A DNA stretch of 28,380 nucleotides from an uncultured Streptococcus sp. (lineage in GTDB: Bacteria > Bacillota > Bacilli > Lactobacillales > Streptococcaceae), in NCBI GenBank assembly GCA_934196125.1, contig CAKPVT010000026.1, positions 1 to 28,380 of the forward strand. Reading direction: 5' to 3'. Below are positions 6,587 to 14,170 of this stretch, in pieces. Within the stretch, counting starts at the first letter, position 1; every line of letters begins with the position of its first letter. The notes below the pieces were generated by a model that saw only the letters and a program-made list of their open reading frames with translations, was not told the DNA's origin and searched no databases. The position numbers and the translations under genes were made by a program.

Positions 6587-7222
6587 TCACAGGAGCATAA
6601 AAAGCACTCCCAATGCATTATTGATAAAATGGATAGCTATTATATACTCCAGTTTCTGTGTCTTATGATAAACAACAGCAAGTACCAATCCCATACCACC
6701 GTAAATAATCCAACTTCCAATATCAGTCGGCATATGCAAAAGCCCAAAAAGCAGAGAACTAAGGATAACACCAAGGTAAGAATTATTAAAGACACGTCCT
6801 AAGATAAGTCCACGCATGACCGTTTCTTCCACAATTGGCGCTGCAATAGCTGTCAAAACAACTAACAAAAGAGGTGACATACCAAGTTGCTCAAGCGCTG
6901 CTTGATTTTCTGTATTTGCCCCAATACCATTTTCTAAAAGTAAGACAACACCACCGATATACTTGACAATAGTTAGCACAACAAAACCAACCAAAATTGT
7001 TTTCCAAGCTTTCCATGTTTTTAAGTCTTTTAAATGATTCAACAGCCCAACTCGCTTAGCAACAAAAACTGTAAGAGCCACAACAATCAAGAGATTTAAA
7101 ATAATCAAAGCCGACTGCCAGAATGGTTGGTCTGCTGCAATAAATGCTGTTGGCAATTGTTCCAAGAAAAACAAGCCTAGAGCTAAAAAGAAATATTTTA
7201 AAGCTGTTAAAAATTTTTTCAT
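6587..7222 (-). CDS. CPBP family intramembrane metalloprotease (Abi-type)
   Basis: This is a 211-residue multi-pass membrane protein with about six hydrophobic segments. It has the three CPBP motifs: EETVMRG (Glu132-Glu133, Arg137), FGLLHMP (His163) and HFINN (His198, Asn202). These form the putative active site of the Rce1/Abi superfamily. In Gram-positive bacteria many members serve as bacteriocin self-immunity proteins and others are of unknown role; no bacteriocin gene is seen beside it here. ATG at 7222 has GAGGTG upstream. It is the last gene of a four-gene cassette headed by an XRE regulator. Substrate unknown. Confidence 0.9.
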   Translation of the reverse strand: MKKFLTALKYFFLALGLFFLEQLPTAFIAADQPFWQSALIILNLLIVVALTVFVAKRVGLLNHLKDLKTWKAWKTILVGFVVLTIVKYIGGVVLLLENGIGANTENQAALEQLGMSPLLLVVLTAIAAPIVEETVMRGLILGRVFNNSYLGVILSSLLFGLLHMPTDIGSWIIYGGMGLVLAVVYHKTQKLEYIIAIHFINNALGVLFMLL

Positions 7223-7233
7223 GATATCACCTC

Positions 7234-7686
7234 TTATAAAATTCTTGTAAATATTAGTTTAAAGAAAACAAATCCCAAAAATAAACTATACAACCAAACC
7301 AGCAAGACTATCGGATAAGTCAATACAATACCTATAAAAGCATACAAGATAATCAACATAAAATTCTCTAAAAACAAGAAAACTAGTGTTGATAAAGCCG
7401 TTACTCGCAAGATGAGCTGATTGCGTTCATCGTAAGCGGCAATATAAGCTGCCTTTAACCGATTCGGTTGCCTTGTCAACGTTAAATAATAAATAGCAAC
7501 TACTAACCCTGCCACTCCTCCGCCTAGTAACAAACCAGCCGCAAAATCATTGGTCTTGATAAAAAACGAAGCTAGTAAATATAAAGCAGCAACAAATAGA
7601 AAACTTAGTGATACCGTCATCATATAATGACGATATTCTTCCAATGTCTTTTTCCGAGTCATACTTATTAAAGCTTTTAAAACCAC
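7234..7686 (-). CDS. Four-helix membrane protein of unknown function
   Basis: A 150-residue protein starts at GTG 7686 with AAGGAG 6 bases upstream. The cytoplasmic N-terminus is basic (MTRKKTLEEYRH). Two hydrophobic helices follow at about residues 25-45 and 50-70. A polar loop contains AAYDERNQLI, a motif seen in several small streptococcal and bacillar membrane families. Two more helices (about 90-145) end the protein. No catalytic residues or transport signature are visible. It lies 12 bases after a frameshifted membrane gene and 11 before the CPBP gene, so it is part of that operon. I do not recognise the family with confidence. Confidence 0.8.
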   Translation of the reverse strand: MVLKALISMTRKKTLEEYRHYMMTVSLSFLFVAALYLLASFFIKTNDFAAGLLLGGGVAGLVVAIYYLTLTRQPNRLKAAYIAAYDERNQLILRVTALSTLVFLFLENFMLIILYAFIGIVLTYPIVLLVWLYSLFLGFVFFKLIFTRIL

Positions 7687-7698
7687 AATTTTCTCCTT

Positions 7699-7907
7699 TT
7701 ATTTCTCCAAAATTTCACCTTGAAAAAAAGTAATAGATAATCCGTTTAACATGATACTCATTGCTAGTAGACAATCTGATGAAAAATCACTCAGATTAGC
7801 CACCAATACTGTAAGTAACAATAATTGCCCTAAACTTAGCATAGCAAGACCAACGTTTTTCAACGTCTCACGGTTGCCATTTTCATAGTCTCATAAAGTG
7901 TATTCAT
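7699..7907 (-). pseudogene. Small two-helix membrane gene with a frameshift
   Basis: ATG at 7907 has a strong ribosome binding site (TAGGAG, 7 bases away) but reads MNTLYETMKMATVRR and stops. The next frame holds YENGNRETLKNVGLAM followed by two hydrophobic stretches and ends at TAA 7699. Inserting one T near 7887 (ACTATGAA to ACTTATGAA) restores a single protein of about 69 residues, MNTLYETYENGNRETLKN onwards. So one base is missing in codon 8, or the sequence has an error there. A TTG restart within the second frame is possible but poorly supported. It sits between the XRE regulator and the other membrane genes. Confidence 0.75.
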
Positions 7908-7916
7908 CTTTTTCTC

Positions 7917-8117
7917 CTACTTTTCATCTTCAAAAATAAAAATCTCTTCAATTGTTTTTCCAAAATACTTAGCAATTTTATGGGCTAATTCCAAAGAAGC
8001 ATTATAACGTCCCTTTTCAAGCGAGATAATAGTTTGCCTTGTCACACCTAACGCTTCTGCTAGTTCTGCTTGACTGATTTTACCAGCCTTACGCAGTTTC
8101 TGAATTTTTGTCTCCAT
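7917..8117 (-). CDS. Small XRE regulator
   Basis: This 66-residue protein is a lone helix-turn-helix of the YozG/Cro-like kind: METKIQKLRKAGKISQAELA, then GVTRQTIISLEKGRYNASLE and KIAKYFGKTIEEIF. I prefer ATG at 8117, behind GGAGGAGG; a start at 8129 (70 residues) uses the same sequence as coding. Regulators of this size usually control the membrane-protein operon they lead. A consensus promoter lies upstream, with two 12-base direct repeats around its -10 that may be the operator. The stop is 9 bases before the frameshifted gene. Confidence 0.9.
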   Translation of the reverse strand: METKIQKLRKAGKISQAELAEALGVTRQTIISLEKGRYNASLELAHKIAKYFGKTIEEIFIFEDEK

Positions 8118-8152
8118 TTCCTCCTCCATATCAGCTTAATTAGTAAAGGAAA

Positions 8153-8187
8153 CTTTATATTTTTAGTATAGTTCGCTTTATATTTTT
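8153..8187 (-). repeat. Direct repeats flanking the -10 of the XRE operon
   Basis: AAAAATATAAAG occurs twice on the minus strand, at 8176-8187 (spacer) and 8153-8164 (just downstream of the -10), 23 bases apart. Such placement suits an autoregulatory operator. AT-richness makes chance possible. Confidence 0.45.
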
Positions 8188-8193
8188 TGTCAA
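8165..8193 (-). promoter_or_regulatory. Consensus promoter of the XRE-CPBP operon
   Basis: TTGACA (8188-8193), a 17-base spacer, TATACT (8165-8170). This is the best -35/-10 pair of the window. A palindrome TTTTAC/GTAAAA (8199-8216) lies just upstream. Confidence 0.8.
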
Positions 8194-8221
8194 GTTTATT
8201 TTACATTTTTGTAAAACAATC

Positions 8222-8250
8222 AAAAAAACTGACTCATTCAGGTCAGCTTT
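8222..8250 (-). terminator. ackA terminator
   Basis: On the minus strand AAAGCTGAC pairs with GTCAGTTTT around CTGAATGA, ending in a run of seven T. It begins about 30 bases after the ackA stop. Confidence 0.75.
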
Positions 8251-8277
8251 TCTGGTCTTATCATAATATGTGATAAC

Positions 8278-9477
8278 TTAATTAGTAGAATTTTTAAAAC
8301 GTTCAACGTCACGCGCAATCACAAGTTCTTCATCGGTTGGGATAACCATAGCTTTCACACGCGCTTGATCTGTTGAAATAACACCGTAGGCTCCTGACAC
8401 ATTCTTAACTGGGTCCGTATCAACCCCAAACCAAGTCATGCCAGAAATAATATCCTCACGAACAACGCTTGAATTTTCACCGATACCTGCCGTAAAGACA
8501 ATAGCATCGGCGCCATTCAAAACCGCAAAATACTGTGCAATGTATTTTCGTAATCGATCAATATACATGTCATAAGCTAACTGACATTTTTCATCGCCCT
8601 CTTCTTTTCCAGCAAGAATATCACGCATATCACTTGATTTCTCAGAAATACCAAGAAGACCTGAATCGCGATTTAATACCGTACGAATTTTTTGAGGAGT
8701 ATCGAGGTTTGGTTCACATTCTAATAAATACGTAATCACACCAGGATCAACACTTCCTGAACGTGTCCCCATCATTGTTCCACCAAGCGGTGTCAAGCCC
8801 ATTGAAGTATCAACGGATTTACCGTCCTTGATCGCGGTCACGGACACCCCATTACCAATATGACAAGTAATCAATTTCAAATCTTCCAAAGGTTTTCCTA
8901 AAACCTTTGCCGCTTCTTGGGCGACATATTGGTGACTTGTTCCATGGGCACCATATTTACGAATCTTATAATCAGTATAATAACGATTTGCAATCGGATA
9001 GCGATAGGCTACTTCAGGCATTGTTGCATGAAAAGCAGTATCAAAAACAACAACACTTGTAATGTCAGGCAAAAGGTCTTTAAATGCTTTAATTCCGAGA
9101 GCTGCTCCAGGATTGTGAAGCGGTGCTAGCATAGATAACTCTTCAACTTGTTGAATAACCTTATCCGTCACCAAAGCCGAGTCTTTGAAATACTCACCCC
9201 CAGCAACAACACGATGTCCAACACCTGTAATTTCATCATAACTAGCAATGATATCCATTGAAATCAAATCATCCAAGAGAATTTTAACAGCTACTGTGTG
9301 GTCTGGAATATCCTTGGTTTCAGATTTCGTCTGTCCATTAAATTTAACCGTGGAAACACTATTGACAAGACCAATACGTTCAATTAGTCCTTTTGCAATA
9401 ACTTCTGCTTCTGGCATATTATACAATTGCCATTTCAGACTTGAACTTCCTGCATTAATAGAAATAGTTTTCGCCAT
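8278..9477 (-). CDS. ackA: Acetate kinase
   Basis: This 399-residue ASKHA-fold kinase interconverts acetyl phosphate plus ADP with acetate plus ATP, the final ATP-forming step of the Pta-AckA pathway. Visible motifs are SINAGSSSLKW (residues 5-15), VFDTAFHATMP, ITCHIGNGVSV, GGTMMGTRSGS and FTAGIGENS. Length and N-terminus are normal. ATG at 9477 has GAGGTG upstream. It follows the comG-linked methyltransferase by 42 bases, the usual streptococcal order. A TGATAGAAT extended -10 in the gap may give it its own promoter. Confidence 0.98.
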   Translation of the reverse strand: MAKTISINAGSSSLKWQLYNMPEAEVIAKGLIERIGLVNSVSTVKFNGQTKSETKDIPDHTVAVKILLDDLISMDIIASYDEITGVGHRVVAGGEYFKDSALVTDKVIQQVEELSMLAPLHNPGAALGIKAFKDLLPDITSVVVFDTAFHATMPEVAYRYPIANRYYTDYKIRKYGAHGTSHQYVAQEAAKVLGKPLEDLKLITCHIGNGVSVTAIKDGKSVDTSMGLTPLGGTMMGTRSGSVDPGVITYLLECEPNLDTPQKIRTVLNRDSGLLGISEKSSDMRDILAGKEEGDEKCQLAYDMYIDRLRKYIAQYFAVLNGADAIVFTAGIGENSSVVREDIISGMTWFGVDTDPVKNVSGAYGVISTDQARVKAMVIPTDEELVIARDVERFKNSTN

Positions 9478-9513
9478 AAATTCACCTCTAAAGCACTTTC
9501 ATATCATACCCCT

Positions 9514-9522
9514 ATTCTATCA
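9514..9522 (-). promoter_or_regulatory. Possible ackA promoter
   Basis: Minus strand TGATAGAAT (extended -10, TAGAAT 9514-9519) overlaps the end of the methyltransferase gene. TATGAT a little downstream is an alternative. No -35 is evident. Confidence 0.35.
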
Positions 9523-10485
9523 CATTTTTTTAAAATTCATATTATCAACTTTCCATTTTTGAAATTTTCTAATGAAATCAGTCAGAGCTTCACGACTTTG
9601 TAAGTCAGAAAGTGGATAAACAAAGGTTTCTGGCGTATGCGCAGCCTGTTTTTTCAAAACAAAAATTGATTTTGCATTCGCTGCATTACCAAAAATAGAT
9701 TCTGGCAAGGTAATCACAGCGATAATATCCGCATAATCTTTCAACCATTGCTTCAATAAACTACTTTGTTTGCTTGTTAAAAGACTAACGGGCGCCAAAA
9801 AGACTGCAATACCATCTTTTTTGAGATATTTTAACGATTGTTCCATTAACAAATGGTGGGCATAGGTATGTTCATCAGAACTTGCCACTTTATAACGTTT
9901 GGCAATGTCATCATTAGGATAAAAACCAACTGGCAAATCACTAATAATCACATCACTTTCTTTCAGAATTTGTGGACGCACAGCATCTTCTTGAATAAAC
10001 TGAGCATCAGAATCCATCACTTCTGCAATACTTGCTGATAAATCAATCAATAAATCGTCAACTTCAATACCAAGATAATTTAATTCTTTAGCCGAATTAT
10101 TTAACAATGTTTGAGCAAGGTTTCCTGTCCCACTACCAATTTCTAAAAGATCAATTTTATCTGAATCTGTCAGATTTTCAATCAAGAACAGCAAGATAAA
10201 ACCAATAGCATCTGGTGTAAATTGATGATTGGCTTGCAGCTGCTCTGTTTGACCAGCTTTGATAAAGATAAATTGGAAAGCTCGACGCCACTCTTCTTTG
10301 GTCAATGCAAGCTGACGCAGTTTCTCATTGTTGGCAGCAACTTCTTCACTGGCACCTTCAGCCCCCAAGTAAAAAGAATTCTGTTCAATAAGCGCATCAT
10401 AAATATGAGTTTTTAACTCATTTTCAATTAATTGGATATTTTCTAAAATCAGCTCATAGGCTGTTTCAATTTTTTCAAAATTCAT
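9520..10485 (-). CDS. Class I SAM methyltransferase linked to comG
   Basis: This 321-residue protein has an N-terminal helical part (1-90) and a Rossmann methyltransferase domain. Motif I is LEIGSGTGNL (residues 114-123). The motif IV position carries ISDLPVGFYP (182-190), resembling the N6-adenine methylase (N/D)PP(Y/F) motif with a changed second proline. It resembles HsdM-like proteins without a restriction partner. The same gene follows the comG/comY operon in many streptococci and has been called comYH in S. mutans. Its substrate is not known to me. ATG at 10485 has GCGGAGG upstream. A hairpin and a candidate promoter separate it from comGG. Confidence 0.88.
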   Translation of the reverse strand: MNFEKIETAYELILENIQLIENELKTHIYDALIEQNSFYLGAEGASEEVAANNEKLRQLALTKEEWRRAFQFIFIKAGQTEQLQANHQFTPDAIGFILLFLIENLTDSDKIDLLEIGSGTGNLAQTLLNNSAKELNYLGIEVDDLLIDLSASIAEVMDSDAQFIQEDAVRPQILKESDVIISDLPVGFYPNDDIAKRYKVASSDEHTYAHHLLMEQSLKYLKKDGIAVFLAPVSLLTSKQSSLLKQWLKDYADIIAVITLPESIFGNAANAKSIFVLKKQAAHTPETFVYPLSDLQSREALTDFIRKFQKWKVDNMNFKKM

Positions 10486-10503
10486 CTTGTCCTCCGCAAC
10501 CCT

Positions 10504-10512
10504 ATCATATCA
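10504..10512 (-). promoter_or_regulatory. Possible promoter of methyltransferase-ackA
   Basis: Minus strand TGATATGAT is an extended -10 (TATGAT 10504-10509), 18 bases before the methyltransferase start. The -35 is poor. Confidence 0.45.
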
Positions 10513-10527
10513 AAAAATGCAGGAAAT

Positions 10528-10553
10528 GAAAAGAAAGCCCTAATTAGCTTTCT
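10528..10553 (-). terminator. Hairpin at the end of comGG
   Basis: AGAAAGC/GCTTTCT, 7-bp stem, 8-base loop, then TTTTC on the minus strand. It covers the comGG stop. The short U-run suggests partial termination of the comG transcript. Confidence 0.55.
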
Positions 10554-10890
10554 CTTTCTGAACACTTTGGAAAACATAGTCAAATTCTTGTTGATTAGGC
10601 AGTTTGACCACCACCTGCAATCGAGTATCTTGGAAGTTGTAGTCAGCTACTCCTTGATCAAATGTAAGGCAGCCAGCATCCTCTTTTGCCAAATCCTTTG
10701 TTAATTCCGCCATTAAATAAGCCTGACTAGCAGATAGCTGCGCTTGGTGTTGTCGCTCCATTGCCACGACACGTCCTAGATAAAATTGCAAAAGTAAGGC
10801 AAAAATTGCTGCCATAAGCAAAGCATAGATTAAAATCCCTGCCTTAACCTGCCGTTTCAAAAGTGTAAACAAATGTCCTCTCCAAACCAT
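10540..10890 (-). CDS. comGG: ComGG, minor pseudopilin-like component
   Basis: This 116-residue protein has a basic N-terminus (LLKRQVKAG), one membrane helix (about residues 18-40) and a polar domain. It lacks a pseudopilin Glu at mature position 5: the sequence after KA is GILIY. That is usual for ComGG, which joins the pilus complex without a classic cleavage site. The start is ATG 10890, overlapping comGF by 47 bases; a TTG six codons in is also possible. It is the last gene of the comG run. Confidence 0.85.
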   Translation of the reverse strand: MVWRGHLFTLLKRQVKAGILIYALLMAAIFALLLQFYLGRVVAMERQHQAQLSASQAYLMAELTKDLAKEDAGCLTFDQGVADYNFQDTRLQVVVKLPNQQEFDYVFQSVQKEKAN

Positions 10891-11305
10891 TCTCTAAATT
10901 CAATGTCATTGTCACCTTCTGACCATCTCTAGAAATAGCAGAAGATTTTACTCCAAATATCATTGGCTGATAGCCTTGACCAGATGCGTTTGTTTTACGA
11001 AAATCATCAGCCTTTGACTGTCCAAATGTCAACTTTTGACTGGATTTCGTCACATATAGCTTGTTATTTTCAACCTTATCTAATTGACAATTGGCAAGCT
11101 CCGCACGCAGCTGTTGTGAAAACAAAAGCCAGTTTTCCTCTTGATTTTCCGACAAATAATGCACATTTGCAGAAATAGATTGCGTTAAGCCACTATAAAC
11201 AAGAATAGCACCCGAAATTACCAATAAAGAAACCAAACATTCTATGAGGGTGAATGCCTTTAAACTAGTCTTTTTTAACGTGTAATATTTCCGTTTTCCC
11301 CTCAT
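10844..11305 (-). CDS. comGF: ComGF, minor pseudopilin
   Basis: Of 153 residues, the N-terminus MRGKRKYYTLKKTSLKA precedes the prepilin motif FTLIECLVSL, with Glu at mature position 5 (residue 22). Peptidase ComC would cut after Ala17. A single helix and a polar domain follow. ATG 11305 was chosen because GAGG lies 9 bases upstream; ATG 11311 is an alternative, and the longer frame to 11353 runs over comGE. It overlaps comGE by 41 bases. Minor pseudopilin role in the DNA-uptake pilus is known from the family. Confidence 0.88.
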   Translation of the reverse strand: MRGKRKYYTLKKTSLKAFTLIECLVSLLVISGAILVYSGLTQSISANVHYLSENQEENWLLFSQQLRAELANCQLDKVENNKLYVTKSSQKLTFGQSKADDFRKTNASGQGYQPMIFGVKSSAISRDGQKVTMTLNLENGLERTFVYTFETAG

Positions 11306-11558
11306 AAACATAGACCTCTCCATCTTTTTTGATAATCTCAACCTCAACACCATTCATCTTCAAATGACTTTGTCCTGTTTGCACAGCCATTGTCGCCACA
11401 TTAAGAACTTCCTGCTGCCGTAAACTTTCTTGCATAGACTGCCTATTTTTATCAATTTCCCCTAAAACAATACTCGTAATCATCGCTAACAATCCTAGTG
11501 CTATCAAGCTTTCAAGGAGTATGTAAGCTTTTAGTTTCTGTCTTTTTATATTTACCAC
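11265..11558 (-). CDS. comGE: ComGE, minor pseudopilin
   Basis: This is a 97-residue protein with a short basic leader (VNIKRQKLKA) and the type III signal YILLESLIALG, Glu at mature position 5. The start is GTG at 11558, inside the end of comGD. AGGG lies close by, so the exact start is moderately sure. A short polar domain rich in Glu, Gln and Lys follows the helix. Part of the comG operon by overlap on both sides. Confidence 0.85.
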   Translation of the reverse strand: MVNIKRQKLKAYILLESLIALGLLAMITSIVLGEIDKNRQSMQESLRQQEVLNVATMAVQTGQSHLKMNGVEVEIIKKDGEVYVYEGKTEILHVKKD

Positions 11559-11943
11559 TCCCTAAATATAATTGATAGTTGACCTCTTTATCTGATGTTT
11601 GAAAGGTTAATTTTGTCAAGGATGAATTGCCTCCTGCTTTGTCAAAATTGACTTGATAAGTTTTATCTACTTTGACCGACGGAGGGAGTTTTACAGTTGA
11701 AAAATCAGTTGACACTTCCTCTTGCGAAACAGTCAACGTAAGACTTTGTTGCCTAGCATTAGCTAATTTTTGCGTGTCACAATAGAGATTTTCAAACGAT
11801 AAAAAGAAAATCTTTTCTTCCACATTTTGAAAAATACCATTCAAAGAGCCTGACAACATCATGATAATAAAACAGGAAATTCCTAGTGTTAATAAACTTT
11901 CTAAAAGGGTAAAAGCTGAAACTGTTTTATTTTTTAGCTTCAT
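11512..11943 (-). CDS. comGD: ComGD, minor pseudopilin
   Basis: A 143-residue prepilin starts MKLKNKTVSA, followed by FTLLESLLTL, with cleavage after Ala10 and Glu at mature position 5. The C-terminal part contains FDKAGGNSSLTKLTFQT, a stretch shared with pneumococcal CglD as I remember it. ATG at 11943 lies 17 bases inside comGC and lacks a strong ribosome site; coupling to comGC is likely. In-frame TTG codons further upstream cannot be excluded. Confidence 0.88.
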   Translation of the reverse strand: MKLKNKTVSAFTLLESLLTLGISCFIIMMLSGSLNGIFQNVEEKIFFLSFENLYCDTQKLANARQQSLTLTVSQEEVSTDFSTVKLPPSVKVDKTYQVNFDKAGGNSSLTKLTFQTSDKEVNYQLYLGSGKYKKTETKSLHTP

Positions 11944-12220
11944 TGTAAGTTTTTGCTTGTTCAGAAGTGATGTAGCCAACTTCAACCAAATCATCAACAG
12001 TCGGTTTATCTCCCGTTTTCACTTCGTACAAATCCATTTGGCTCTCTACCACTTTCACAACAGCAGCATCGCCTTTTTCACGAACAACATCCTTTTGCTT
12101 ACTCAAATTCGGTACAAAAAGCAACATTAAAACACTAATAATAAGAAGCACAATCAACATTTCCACAAGTGTGAAAGCAGCAACAGACTTTTTACGTAAT
12201 TTTTTCCAAAACTTTTTCAT
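11927..12220 (-). CDS. comGC: ComGC, major competence pilin
   Basis: This 97-residue pilin has leader MKKFWKKLRKKSVAA, then FTLVEMLIVLLIISVL, with cleavage after Ala15 and Glu at mature position 5. The rest is a compact helical domain (SKQKDVVREKGDAAVVKVVE and on). ComGC polymerises into the pilus that captures DNA. ATG at 12220 shares one base with the comGB stop (TAATG), and GGAGG lies 10 bases upstream. The longer frame to 12361 is comGB sequence in another frame. Confidence 0.95.
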   Translation of the reverse strand: MKKFWKKLRKKSVAAFTLVEMLIVLLIISVLMLLFVPNLSKQKDVVREKGDAAVVKVVESQMDLYEVKTGDKPTVDDLVEVGYITSEQAKTYNEAKK

Positions 12221-13254
12221 TAAAAATTTCCTCCCATATTTTGATACATTGGCAACAACATTGCCACATAAATTAACACAATAATCAAAGCCACAAAGAC
12301 AAAAACAAGTGGTTGAATGAGTTGAGTTGCTTGAGTCAATTTGCCAAAGAAGCTCTGCCATGTTTCCTCAGCATAAATGTCTAACTCACGTCCCAGCTTC
12401 GATTTGACCTCACCATATTCAATCATTAGGCTCAATTCTCGCAAAAAGAATGGATACCCCAGAACTTTTTGATGAAAAGCTTGCCCTGAAAGCAACGCTT
12501 CTTCCATATCCTTTCCAATCTCTTGAAATAAGAGTGACTTTTGCTTTTGCATGATTCCCACGATCGCCATTAATTCAATACCTTGCTCAATCAAATTTCC
12601 CCATTCACGCGCATAGTAAGCTGTTAAATATAACCTAACATAGTTTCCCACAAGTGGAATCCGGCTTATTCGACTATATAAATCAATCTGCGATAAACGC
12701 CTAGCATAAAATGTCGCACAAACAAGCAACACTCCAATCGAGAAAATACTTAGCAAAAAAATCGTTGGAAAATGCGTAATAATCTGCGTTGCTACATTTT
12801 GACTTTCCAGCTGTGGCAGTAGATAATTCTTCAACCCCAGCATAATCAAAATAAGAAACAACAACAAAACCAATGGATACGTTGCAACTTCAATCAACTT
12901 TTTTCTGACGACAGTCATGCTAGAAAGGTAAGACTCAATCTTCAGCAGACTTTTCTGACTGTTTCCATGAACATCAGCCAAAGCAATTTGTGTGACAATA
13001 TTGTCTGAAAACCCTAAATTTGCCATCATTGTTGCTAGGCTAGCACCATTTAACAAACTTTCTTGCATCCTCTCAACATAAATGTCTAACAACAATTGAC
13101 TTCTTCGGAGAAAAGACACGATTTCTGTTAAATTAAACCCACTTTCAAAAAGATTATTAAAGAGTTGAATAACCTTGCGCTGTTTTTTAAATGGCAATTT
13201 TTTCGATTTTTGCTTGTTCAGCTGTGATATGTCCGTCTTTAACAAGACTTTCAA
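12220..13254 (-). CDS. comGB: ComGB, competence pilus inner-membrane protein
   Basis: This is a 344-residue PilC/GspF-family polytopic protein that anchors pilus assembly, with two GspF-type repeats (about 25-145 and 215-335). Helices are visible near residues 135-155, 175-200 and 315-335. I prefer TTG at 13254, which gives the usual length and the N-terminus LKVLLKTDISQLNKQKSKKLP. A TTG at 13311 (363 residues) is preceded by GGAGGAGG, but those bases encode comGA glycines. Overlap with comGA is 68 bases. Confidence 0.9.
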   Translation of the reverse strand: MKVLLKTDISQLNKQKSKKLPFKKQRKVIQLFNNLFESGFNLTEIVSFLRRSQLLLDIYVERMQESLLNGASLATMMANLGFSDNIVTQIALADVHGNSQKSLLKIESYLSSMTVVRKKLIEVATYPLVLLLFLILIMLGLKNYLLPQLESQNVATQIITHFPTIFLLSIFSIGVLLVCATFYARRLSQIDLYSRISRIPLVGNYVRLYLTAYYAREWGNLIEQGIELMAIVGIMQKQKSLLFQEIGKDMEEALLSGQAFHQKVLGYPFFLRELSLMIEYGEVKSKLGRELDIYAEETWQSFFGKLTQATQLIQPLVFVFVALIIVLIYVAMLLPMYQNMGGNF

Positions 13255-14128
13255 TTTTTGTATTCCAGCACTCTGGTCGGTGACTTTCAAAGTTTTCTTT
13301 AGCAAAATCAATCACACCTCCTCCGCCAATTAAGCGTTGATAAACAATGGCACGCAAACTATTTTCCAATTCTTGCTTACTAACCCCCAATTCCAAAAGA
13401 CGTGCGTAAACGCCAGGGATGCTCTTTGCATGAATGGTCGAAAATACAACAGCTCCCGTCAAACTCGCACGAATGACTGCACGCACTGTCTCGCTATCAC
13501 GAATTTCTCCGATAATCAGAATATCTGGTCTATGGCGAAGCGATAATTTAATCAGCTCGTCATAAGTCATCCCAATATCACTATTTAACTGCAACTGCAA
13601 CATTTGTTCCTGTTTGATTTCAACAGGGTCCTCAATTGTAATGACTTGCTTATTAGGAAATTTTTCACGAACCAATTGGTACATGAGAGTGGTTTTTCCA
13701 CTCCCTACTGGTCCCGAAAAAAGGTAAAGCCCCCTACTATCAATGGCTTCTAAAATATTTTTCATCCCGTCAAACCAATATTGTAAATCATGACGACCAG
13801 AATAAAGCAAGCGAATCACTAAACTTTCTCGTCCACGATAATCACCAACGCTCGACAAACGAAGCGAAATCTCTTCCTCATCTGCAAATTGATAATCACA
13901 AGAACCTAGCTGACTGCGACGTTTCTCCCCAACATTCATACCAGCCACAAATTTAAAATGACTAATCAAGCTAGTCATCTGCTCTAGCTCAAAATAATCA
14001 ACAAATTGCCGTTGGTCTCCCATGCGTTGATACACTTCATAACAGTCTTCTCTAGGTAAAATGTAAATATCTTGCGCATTAACTTCAACAGCACCCTTAA
14101 TGAGTTGCTTTGCTTTTTCCTGAATCAT
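13187..14128 (-). CDS. comGA: ComGA, competence pilus assembly ATPase
   Basis: This 313-residue GspE/PilB-type secretion ATPase powers ComGC pilus extension. It has Walker A GPVGSGKT (residues 139-146), the Asp box ITIEDPVE (163-170), Walker B ILIIGEIRD (203-211) and the His box STIHA (230-234). The N-terminal N1E-like domain is short, as in other Gram-positive ComGA. The four-cysteine zinc motif of Gram-negative PilB is absent, as expected. ATG at 14128 has AGGAGG 5 bases upstream. The gene is first in its operon and lies 18 bases after a perfect CIN-box, so it should be silent outside competence. Confidence 0.97.
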   Translation of the reverse strand: MIQEKAKQLIKGAVEVNAQDIYILPREDCYEVYQRMGDQRQFVDYFELEQMTSLISHFKFVAGMNVGEKRRSQLGSCDYQFADEEEISLRLSSVGDYRGRESLVIRLLYSGRHDLQYWFDGMKNILEAIDSRGLYLFSGPVGSGKTTLMYQLVREKFPNKQVITIEDPVEIKQEQMLQLQLNSDIGMTYDELIKLSLRHRPDILIIGEIRDSETVRAVIRASLTGAVVFSTIHAKSIPGVYARLLELGVSKQELENSLRAIVYQRLIGGGGVIDFAKENFESHRPECWNTKIESLVKDGHITAEQAKIEKIAI

Positions 14129-14146
14129 CTTAACCTCCTACTTTTC

Positions 14147-14154
14147 TATTCGTA
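14147..14154 (-). promoter_or_regulatory. CIN-box (SigX/ComX promoter) of comG
   Basis: Minus strand TACGAATA is identical to the streptococcal com-box recognised by the alternative sigma factor SigX. A T-rich stretch precedes it. Transcription would start just before the AGGAGG at 14134-14139, giving a very short leader. Confidence 0.92.
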
Positions 14155-14170
14155 AATTAGTCATAAAAAA

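Noticed and set aside
6424..6618. 64-codon minus-strand frame between the CPBP gene and comR
   Set aside because: It overlaps the CPBP end, the terminator hairpin at 6512-6554 and the comR promoter, has no ribosome binding site and unnatural composition.
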